Shown here: positions 1 through 4,651 of the stretch, piece by piece
How positions within the stretch are numbered: position 1 is the stretch's first letter
Layout: every line of letters starts with the position of its first letter
Assembly (NCBI GenBank): GCA_019418235.1
Contig: DYCH01000074.1
Span: 1-12,136, forward strand
Direction: 5' to 3'
Source of the DNA: Sutterella sp.
GTDB taxonomy: Bacteria > Pseudomonadota > Gammaproteobacteria > Burkholderiales > Burkholderiaceae_F
Length of the DNA stretch: 12,136 bases
Position numbers and translations under genes: made by a program
The notes under the pieces: generated by a model
What the model was told of the DNA's origin: nothing
The model's input: the letters and a program-made list of their open reading frames with translations, nothing else
Databases searched by the model: none

Positions 1-216
1 AAAGGAGAGCAAGGACGGTTGAGGCAAGGGATCTAGTCCTTGTTCAACGCGTTCTATGTTTTGGTGATAGATGGCGGTACGAGACTCTTGAATAGCTTTT
101 TGCTCAGCTATAAAATGATTCCAAACGAAACGCACCGCTCCCGCCGTTTGACTTAAGAAACGACGTTGAGCTGTGTTGAGTTTCAGTTCGAATGAGTAGT
201 TGAGCATCAGTTCCAT
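1..216 (-). CDS. TnpB/OrfB family transposon protein, N-terminal part (cut by window edge)
   Basis: Reading the minus strand from the ATG at 216 gives 72 uninterrupted codons that run off the left edge, so only the N-terminus is visible. The stretch YSFELKLNTAQRRFLSQT (residues 7-24) followed by GAVRFVWNHF (26-35) has the pattern of the helix-turn-helix domain that opens IS200/IS605-family TnpB (OrfB) proteins, where a Tyr-x-Phe-x-Leu strand precedes a G-x-x-RF-x-x-N helix. Full-length family members are about 350-450 residues and are RNA-guided nucleases whose RuvC and zinc-ribbon parts would lie beyond the window. A second ATG at codon 4 is also possible, and no good ribosome-binding site marks either start. 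The gene is divergent from fabD and sits where plsX/fabH are found in related bacteria. Whether it is intact, or has a tnpA partner, cannot be seen. Confidence 0.72.
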   Translation of the reverse strand, partial: MELMLNYSFELKLNTAQRRFLSQTAGAVRFVWNHFIAEQKAIQESRTAIYHQNIERVEQGLDPLPQPSLLSF

Positions 217-354
217 GGTTTCAATTTTATCAATAGAGATCAAAAAACGATATGTTCAATTGATAGATTTACAAAGTCTTACGACTTTGCTCCTTACATC
301 ACCTGTTTAAAAACAGGGGCTTTACGGAGGTTGCTGTAATTTGAGGTTTGATTT
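217..354. other. Divergent intergenic strip between tnpB and fabD, with two hairpins
   Basis: No gene fits here. Two inverted repeats stand out. CAAAGTC (272-278) pairs with GACTTTG (283-289) around a 4-nt loop. CCTGTTT (302-308) pairs with AAACAGG (311-317). The second hairpin can be enclosed by an outer helix, CTCC (290-293) with GGAG (326-329), extended by TA/TA across one mismatch. Subterminal hairpins 5' of the transposase gene are typical of IS200/IS605 left ends, so this may be the left end of the tnpB element. On the minus strand, a TTAC (336-339 in plus coordinates) lies 18 nt outside the hairpin. The same strip must hold whatever promoter drives fabD. I see only a TGTAAT -10-like hexamer (335-340) and no convincing -35. 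The fabD ribosome-binding site GAGG (343-346) lies just outside the possible element boundary. Confidence 0.5.
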
Positions 355-1290
355 ATGAAATTAGCATTTGTATTCCCCGGTCAAGGCTCGCAATCGGTCG
401 GTATGCTCGATAGCTTCCAAGATAATGCCACCGTGCAAGCCGTCTTGGCTCAAGCTAACGAAGCTTTAGGTGAAGACTTGGTGAAGTTGATTCACGAGGG
501 GCCGGCAGAAGAATTGAATCTGACGGTTAACACCCAACCCGCTCTTTTGACGGCCTCGGTTGCCATGTATGAAGCATGGAAAGCTCAAGGTGGTCCGATT
601 CCTTCTGTGATGGCCGGTCACTCCTTGGGTGAATATTCCGCTTTGACGGCGGCTGGCGTTTTCACCATTGCTGAAGCCGTGAAGTTGGTTCGATTCCGCG
701 CTCAAACGATGCAAAATGCCGTGCCAGTAGGTGTCGGTGGTATGGCCGCTATTTTGGGTTTGACCGATGAAGTTGTTCAAGAAGTTTGTCAAGCTGCAAG
801 CGCTCACGGCGTGGTTGAAGCGGTGAACTTTAATTCGCCCGGTCAAGTCGTCATTGCCGGTGTTAAAGAAGCGGTGGAAGCTGCTTGCGCCACGGCTAAA
901 GAAAAGGGTGCCAAGCGCGCGTTGATGTTGGCGGTTTCTGCACCGTTTCACTCTTCAATGATGAAGCCTGCCGCTGACGCCTTACGCGAACGCTTGACGG
1001 CCACACCGATGACCAAGCCCGCCGTTGATGTGATTGCCAATATTGACGTCACGGTTCACGATCAGACCGATGCCATTGTTGAAGCTTTGGCTCAACAAGC
1101 CGCTGGTGCCGTTCAATGGGTCAAGACCATTGAGTCTTTCAAAGCACAAGGTGTCACGCACGTGGTTGAGTGTGGCCCAGGTCGTGTGTTGGCCGGCTTA
1201 ATTAAGCGTATTGATTCATCCATCGTTGTGATGAACATCAACTCTGAAGAATCTTTGCAATCTGTTTTGGCTGAAGTCAAAGCCCTTTAA
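355..1290 (+). CDS. fabD: Malonyl-CoA:ACP transacylase (FabD)
   Basis: This cytoplasmic enzyme transfers malonyl from CoA to the phosphopantetheine arm of ACP, supplying the extender unit for type II fatty-acid synthesis. The 311-residue protein is close to the usual length of about 310. Visible landmarks are the N-terminal FPGQGSQ (residues 8-14), the nucleophile elbow GHSLGEYSAL with Ser90, Arg115 in RFRAQTMQ (binds the malonyl carboxylate), the catalytic-dyad His199 in SAPFHSS, and the late VECGPG block. The ATG start is supported by GAGG eight bases upstream and by alignment of the first residues with other FabD proteins. It is followed eight bases later by the fabG ribosome-binding region and is co-transcribed with fabG. 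The normal upstream partners plsX and fabH are not adjacent: a tnpB-like gene lies there instead. The identification is secure. Confidence 0.97.
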   Translation: MKLAFVFPGQGSQSVGMLDSFQDNATVQAVLAQANEALGEDLVKLIHEGPAEELNLTVNTQPALLTASVAMYEAWKAQGGPIPSVMAGHSLGEYSALTAAGVFTIAEAVKLVRFRAQTMQNAVPVGVGGMAAILGLTDEVVQEVCQAASAHGVVEAVNFNSPGQVVIAGVKEAVEAACATAKEKGAKRALMLAVSAPFHSSMMKPAADALRERLTATPMTKPAVDVIANIDVTVHDQTDAIVEALAQQAAGAVQWVKTIESFKAQGVTHVVECGPGRVLAGLIKRIDSSIVVMNINSEESLQSVLAEVKAL

Positions 1291-1301
1291 GGAATATTTT
1301 G

Positions 1302-2063
1302 ATGTCTATTTTTACCAATGATGCATTAGCCGGTGAAGTCGTTTTCATTACCGGTGCTTCTCGCGGTATCGGTGCCGGTATTTTGGATCAATGCTTGGCA
1401 GCCGGTGCAACGGTGATCGGTACGGCCACGAGTGAGTCCGGTGCCAAAGCCATTACGGATAAAATCGCTGCCGCTCAAGGTAAGGGTTGTGGTGTTGTAT
1501 TAAATGTGACGGATGCTCAACAGTCTGAAGAACAATTGGAAGCTGTTGCTAAAGAATACGGTGCCGTGACTGTGTTGGTTAACAACGCCGGTATCACGCG
1601 TGATGGTTTAGCCATGCGTATGAAAGATGAACAGTGGCAAGAAGTCATTGATACAAATTTGACGCCGGCATTTCGTTTAAGCCGCATTGTGATGCGTGGC
1701 ATGATGAAGGCCCGTCGCGGTCGTATTATCAATATTGTGAGTGTCGTGGGCAGCATGGGTAATGCCGGTCAAGCCAACTATGCAGCTGCTAAGGCTGGCG
1801 TTGCCGGTATGACGCGCGCTCTTGCTCGTGAATTAGCTCCTCGCAATATTACGGTTAACTGTGTGGCCCCCGGCTTTATTGAAACGGACATGACAGCAGC
1901 ATTGCCTGAAGACCATCGTGCCGCTTTAATGGCACAAATTCCTTTGGGTCGCCTCGGACAAACGGATGATATTGCTCAAGCCGTTTTGTACCTCGCTTCG
2001 CCCGCCGCAGCCTATGTGACGGGGGTTACGTTGCATGTCAATGGTGGCATGTACATGGTATAG
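1302..2063 (+). CDS. fabG: 3-oxoacyl-ACP reductase (FabG)
   Basis: This NADPH-dependent enzyme reduces beta-ketoacyl-ACP to beta-hydroxyacyl-ACP in each round of fatty-acid elongation. It is a classical short-chain dehydrogenase/reductase of 253 residues. Visible are the nucleotide-binding TGASRGIG (17-24), NNAG (94-97), and the catalytic tetrad Asn119, Ser147, Tyr160 and Lys164, the last two within NYAAAK. The C-terminal TLHVNGGMYMV is the FabG hallmark and helps separate it from other members of the superfamily. I chose the ATG at 1302, eight bases after AGGA, over the in-frame TTG just before it. The protein has about nine more N-terminal residues than the E. coli enzyme. The gene follows fabD by 11 bases, so the two are probably translated from one message. 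Confidence 0.97.
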   Translation: MSIFTNDALAGEVVFITGASRGIGAGILDQCLAAGATVIGTATSESGAKAITDKIAAAQGKGCGVVLNVTDAQQSEEQLEAVAKEYGAVTVLVNNAGITRDGLAMRMKDEQWQEVIDTNLTPAFRLSRIVMRGMMKARRGRIINIVSVVGSMGNAGQANYAAAKAGVAGMTRALARELAPRNITVNCVAPGFIETDMTAALPEDHRAALMAQIPLGRLGQTDDIAQAVLYLASPAAAYVTGVTLHVNGGMYMV

Positions 2064-2087
2064 CTAAGGGCCCTCTTCACTAAAAAG

Positions 2088-2139
2088 TGTGCAAATGGGC
2101 ATGGCTCTGATAAAATAGGGGAAATTTCATTTTTACAAT
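2088..2139 (+). promoter_or_regulatory. Possible acpP promoter region
   Basis: The 136-base gap between fabG and acpP is much longer than the other gaps in this cluster, and no terminator is visible in it. It holds two -10-like hexamers, TAAAAT (2111-2116) and TACAAT (2134-2139). Neither has a good -35 at the right distance; TGTGCA at 2088-2093 is a weak match 17 bases before the first. In E. coli acpP has its own promoter to meet the high demand for ACP, so a promoter is expected here, but the exact site is a guess. GGGAAA (2118-2123) and TTTCCC (2144-2149) could also fold in the leader. Confidence 0.25.
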
Positions 2140-2199
2140 GCAGTTTCCCTTTTTTGTGGGGACTGTGTTGATTAAGTATTTATCAAGGAGACTTATCAA

Positions 2200-2436
2200 A
2201 TGAACGACATCGAACAACGTGTCAAGAAGGTTATCGCCGAACAATTGAACATCAATGAAGCTGATATCAAGAACGAATCTGCTTTCATCGAAGACCTCGG
2301 TGCTGACTCTTTGGATACGGTTGAGTTGGTTATGGCTTTGGAAGATGCCTTCAAGGTTGAAATCCCCGATGATCAACAAGAAAAGTTGCGTACGGTTCAA
2401 CAAGCCATCGATTTCATCCAATCCACGGCTAAGTAA
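2200..2436 (+). CDS. acpP: Acyl carrier protein (ACP)
   Basis: ACP is the small acidic cytoplasmic carrier to which growing acyl chains are tethered. Its 78 residues match the usual length of about 78. The signature GADSLDTVELVMALE carries Ser37, the attachment site for 4'-phosphopantetheine, which AcpS (encoded at 10453 in this window) would add. Helix II after DSL is strongly acidic, as needed to dock FabD, FabF and FabG. A strong ribosome-binding site, AAGGAG (2185-2190), lies nine bases before the ATG, which fits very high expression. The gene is separated from fabG by 136 bases that may hold its own promoter. It is followed by a terminator hairpin before fabF, so acpP may be made largely as a short monocistronic message in excess over its neighbours. 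Confidence 0.98.
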   Translation: MNDIEQRVKKVIAEQLNINEADIKNESAFIEDLGADSLDTVELVMALEDAFKVEIPDDQQEKLRTVQQAIDFIQSTAK

Positions 2437-2458
2437 TCGTAACCATCGTTAGATGGCT

Positions 2459-2510
2459 CCCCGCTGTAAACGCCTAATCCATAGGGTCGTTTAGGCGGGG
2501 ATTCTTTTTT
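2459..2510 (+). terminator. Layered intrinsic terminator or attenuator between acpP and fabF
   Basis: Three nested helices can form: CCCCGC (2459-2464) with GCGGGG (2495-2500), then AAACG with CGTTT, then CCTA with TAGG around a five-base loop. Six T residues follow at 2505-2510. A small hairpin, CCATC/GATGG (2443-2447 with 2452-2456), lies just upstream. A competing fold can pair CGCCTAA with TTAGGCG. No promoter is evident in the 32 bases left before fabF, so fabF probably depends on partial read-through, which would set the ACP:FabF ratio. Confidence 0.8.
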
Positions 2511-2542
2511 GAAGTCTATTTGAAAATTTTCGGAGAGTATTC

Positions 2543-3775
2543 ATGCGTCGTGTAGTCGTGACGGGGATCGGGATGGTTTGCCCGATCGGTAATGATGTCC
2601 AAACGAGCTGGGAAAATGCTTTGGCCGGTAAGTCCGGTATCACCAACATCACCGCTTTTGATGCAAGCAACTTGGGCTGCCAAATTGCCGGTGAAGTGAA
2701 GAACTTTGATATTGGTGAGTATTTGAATCCCAAAGAAGCTCGTCGTTATGACCGCTTCTTGCACTTTGGTGTGGCCGCCGGTGTTCAAGCCATTCGCGAC
2801 AGCGGCATGGATTTGGAAAAAGAAGACTTGACGCGCTTTGGTTGCTGCGTGGGTTCCGGTATCGGTGGTTTGCCGATGATCTGTGAAAACCAACACGCTT
2901 GTGACGAACGCGGTCCGCGTCGTGTTTCGCCCTTTATGATTCCGGGCTCCATCATTAATATGATCTCCGGTCAATTGTCCATCATGTTTGGCTTGAAGGG
3001 CCCGAACTTGGCTCACGTGACGGCCTGTACGACGGGTTTGCACTCCATCGGTGAAGCCAGCTGGATCATCCGTCGCGGTGACGCTGACATGATGGTGGCG
3101 GGCGGTGCCGATAGCGATATCAGCCCCGTAGGTGTTGCCTCCTTTGACAACATGCACGCCTTGAGCCGTCGCAATGACGATCCCGCTCATGCCTCTCGAC
3201 CGTTTGATAAGGATCGTGATGGTTTTGTGATGGGTGAAGGCTCCGGTTGCGTGGTCTTGGAAGAATACGAACACGCTAAGGCTCGTGGCGCCAAGATCTA
3301 CGCTGAGCTCGTGGGCTACGGTTTAACGAGCGACGCTTATCACATCACGACGCCGAGCACGGATGGCCCGACCCGTTGTATGCAAGCCGCCATGAAGCAA
3401 GCCGGTGTGACGCCTGATCAAATCGACTACTTGAATGCTCACGGTACGTCTACGAGCGTGGGTGACGTCAACGAAACGAAGGCCATTAAGGCAGCCTTCG
3501 GTGAAGCGGCTTCTCACGTGGTTGTCAACTCCACGAAGTCCATGACGGGTCACTTGTTGGGTGGTGCCGGTGGTATTGAATCGGTCTTTACGATTTTGGC
3601 CGTGAAAAACCAAATTTCGCCTCCGACCATCAATATCAACGAATTGGATCCGGAATGCGATTTGGACTACTGTGCCAATGAAGCCCGTCCGATGGAAATT
3701 CGTTATGCAATGAAGAATTCCTTCGGTTTTGGCGGTACCAACGGTACGTTGATCTTTAAGCGCTTCGAAGAGTAA
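2543..3775 (+). CDS. fabF: 3-oxoacyl-ACP synthase II (FabF)
   Basis: FabF condenses malonyl-ACP with acyl-ACP in the elongation steps of type II fatty-acid synthesis. FabF enzymes also have a role in tuning membrane unsaturation with temperature. The 410-residue thiolase-fold protein has the complete Cys-His-His triad: Cys162 in VTACTTGLHS, His300 in NAHGTSTSVGD and His337 in MTGHLLGGAGG, with Lys332 in the STKSMTGH block. The C-terminal NSFGFGGTN (392-400) is the glycine-rich loop common to these synthases. The ATG has GGAG seven bases upstream. The gene lies behind the acpP terminator and is followed 15 bases after its stop by a strong terminator, so it closes the fatty-acid cluster. FabB is the main alternative, but the length, the position after acpP and the motif details favour FabF. 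Confidence 0.96.
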   Translation: MRRVVVTGIGMVCPIGNDVQTSWENALAGKSGITNITAFDASNLGCQIAGEVKNFDIGEYLNPKEARRYDRFLHFGVAAGVQAIRDSGMDLEKEDLTRFGCCVGSGIGGLPMICENQHACDERGPRRVSPFMIPGSIINMISGQLSIMFGLKGPNLAHVTACTTGLHSIGEASWIIRRGDADMMVAGGADSDISPVGVASFDNMHALSRRNDDPAHASRPFDKDRDGFVMGEGSGCVVLEEYEHAKARGAKIYAELVGYGLTSDAYHITTPSTDGPTRCMQAAMKQAGVTPDQIDYLNAHGTSTSVGDVNETKAIKAAFGEAASHVVVNSTKSMTGHLLGGAGGIESVFTILAVKNQISPPTININELDPECDLDYCANEARPMEIRYAMKNSFGFGGTNGTLIFKRFEE

Positions 3776-3790
3776 GATAGTCGATAAGTC

Positions 3791-3825
3791 AAAAGGTCAA
3801 GGGTGCACCTCTTGACCTTTTCTTT
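3791..3825 (+). terminator. Intrinsic terminator after fabF
   Basis: An 11-base perfect inverted repeat, AAAAGGTCAAG (3791-3801) with CTTGACCTTTT (3811-3821), encloses a short loop and continues into TCTTTC. With A residues on the left arm and T residues on the right it could act in both directions. It ends the fab cluster and makes the in-frame GTG at 3803, which lies inside the hairpin, an unlikely start for the next gene. Confidence 0.88.
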
Positions 3826-3844
3826 CACACAAAAAAGGATTGTC

Positions 3845-4261
3845 ATGGATATTCGCAAAGACAATGAGATGTACATGCAAATTGCCCTCTTAACGGCAAA
3901 GCGCAGCTATGCGCAACGTTTGAAAGTGGGTTGCGTGATCGTAAAAAATCATTCCATCATTTCGTTTGGTTGGAATGGTATGCCCACGGGTTATGACAAT
4001 TGTTGCGAGATGGAAGTTGACGGTAAGTTGGTGACGCGCCCTGAGGTGCAACACGCTGAACTCAATGCCATTGCCAAGCTTTGCGAAAATGGTTACTCCT
4101 CTAAGGGAGCTTCAATCTTTATTTCACACAGTCCTTGCATTCACTGCTCACTTTTGATTCAAAAGTGCGGCATTACGCATGTGTACTATCACGAGGCTTA
4201 CCGAGACGATGCCGGCATTCAATTTTTAAGAAAGGCCGGTATCTACGTCGAGCAACTTTAA
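3845..4261 (+). CDS. dCMP deaminase family protein (phage-like deoxycytidylate deaminase)
   Basis: The 138-residue protein has the zinc-dependent cytidine/deoxycytidylate deaminase core: HAELNAI with His70 as zinc ligand and Glu72 as proton shuttle, and SPCIHC with Cys98 and Cys101 as the other ligands. The block FGWNGMPTGYDNCCE (41-55) resembles the GYNGSPAG...NCCD block of T4-type dCMP deaminases, so conversion of dCMP to dUMP, feeding thymidylate synthesis, is the likely reaction. Late ComE-type and tRNA or riboflavin deaminases are alternatives, but they lack this block. The ATG at 3845 follows an AAGG box and lies beyond the fabF terminator. The gene therefore needs its own promoter, which I could not locate in the short gap. 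It ends one base before the convergent small gene on the minus strand. Related bacteria usually carry rpoE-rseA-rseB-mucD here, so this gene looks like an insertion or replacement. Confidence 0.85.
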   Translation: MDIRKDNEMYMQIALLTAKRSYAQRLKVGCVIVKNHSIISFGWNGMPTGYDNCCEMEVDGKLVTRPEVQHAELNAIAKLCENGYSSKGASIFISHSPCIHCSLLIQKCGITHVYYHEAYRDDAGIQFLRKAGIYVEQL

Positions 4262-4435
4262 TTATTGCTCGTCGGTTTCTTGAGGACGCTCCGCATTGTC
4301 GGGGCGTTTTTTCTTTGAGAGTTCGTCACCGAGTTTCTTGCCTTCTTCGTAGCCCGCACGAAAGTCCTCGAACGCTCTTTTGTAGAGGTAAGCGAAGATC
4401 GCAACGGCTGCAATAATTACGATAAAGTAACGCAT
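4262..4435 (-). CDS. Small membrane-anchored protein of unknown function (57 aa)
   Basis: On the minus strand an ATG at 4435 opens a 57-residue frame ending at the TAA at 4262. Residues 3-18 (YFIVIIAAVAIFAYLY) form a hydrophobic helix long enough to be a membrane anchor. A basic KR pair follows, and then a highly charged tail rich in E, K, D and R containing AGYEEGKKLGDEL and a hydrophilic end. That layout, one N-terminal membrane helix and a charged cytoplasmic tail, is what a real small membrane protein looks like and is unlike typical antisense noise. Against it, no clear ribosome-binding site is seen. Upstream, TTGTGT and TACAAA with a 17-base spacer are only a weak promoter match. The last third overlaps the deaminase gene's terminator. 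It converges on the deaminase with no gap between the two stop codons. I do not recognise a family. Confidence 0.6.
   Translation of the reverse strand: MRYFIVIIAAVAIFAYLYKRAFEDFRAGYEEGKKLGDELSKKKRPDNAERPQETDEQ
4286..4316 (+). terminator. Intrinsic terminator of the deaminase gene
   Basis: ACGCTCCG (4286-4293) pairs with CGGGGCGT (4300-4307), with one G-T wobble, around a six-base loop. It is followed by a T run (4307-4312) and CTTT. It lies 25 bases past the deaminase stop and is oriented to stop plus-strand transcription. The same bases encode the KKKRPDNAERP part of the small minus-strand protein, so the terminator and a coding region overlap in opposite senses. Confidence 0.8.
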
Positions 4436-4651
4436 GGCAAGAAAGGTTTTGTATCAATAGTCAAAGATTAACACAATTGCTTTGTTTTTCTTGCGAAAAA
4501 TGAGACTCGCTGACAGGTAAAATGACCTAATTGACTGGTGTTTAATGGTAAAATAGATCGCTTTCGGATTAAAGGGAAAGGCAGTTAAGAACAGCCGGTT
4601 TTCCCATTGGTCCGGTCTTAACAAAAATTGTTCGGAACTGAAAAAGTTTTT
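4436..4651 (+). promoter_or_regulatory. lepA leader with candidate extended -10 promoter and hairpin
   Basis: No gene is visible in this stretch. An extended -10, TGGTAAAAT (4546-4554), is the best promoter candidate for the lepA operon. TTGACT (4531-4536) is only 12 bases away, too close to be its -35. A second TAAAAT lies 31 bases upstream (4518-4523). Downstream, GTTAAGA (4584-4590) pairs with TCTTAAC (4616-4622) and an inner CCGG/CCGG can also pair, giving a sizeable leader hairpin. The lepA start itself has only weak ribosome-binding complementarity (GGAA or AAAAG), and AACT/AGTT could fold right before the ATG, so translation control is possible. Confidence 0.4.

Noticed and set aside
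466..951. A 161-codon open frame on the minus strand across fabD
   Set aside because: Same pattern as the other antisense frames: no motif, no ribosome-binding site, and it lies entirely within an intact fabD.
2516..3274. A long open frame on the minus strand across fabF (252 codons)
   Set aside because: It is antisense to a fully conserved fabF. Its translation is rich in H, T and R with no recognisable motif, as expected from the third-base bias of the gene opposite.
3803..3844. GTG start for the deaminase that would add 14 residues
   Set aside because: The GTG lies in the loop of the fabF terminator, and the ATG at 3845 has a nearby AAGG box and gives the expected N-terminus.
4135..4416. 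A 93-codon plus-strand frame overlapping the deaminase 3' end and the small minus-strand gene
   Set aside because: It starts inside the deaminase in another frame, runs through the terminator hairpin and has an arginine-rich composition with no domain. The minus-strand frame in this stretch is more protein-like.
4518..4554. TAAAAT repeated 31 bases apart upstream of lepA, considered as an operator repeat
   Set aside because: The match is short and AT-rich, with flanking bases that diverge after GGTAAAAT. It is better explained as -10-like sequence or chance.
4628..4651. TTG start for lepA that would add eight residues
   Set aside because: Known LepA proteins begin at the equivalent of MxNIRNFSIIAHIDHGK, which corresponds to the ATG at 4652.
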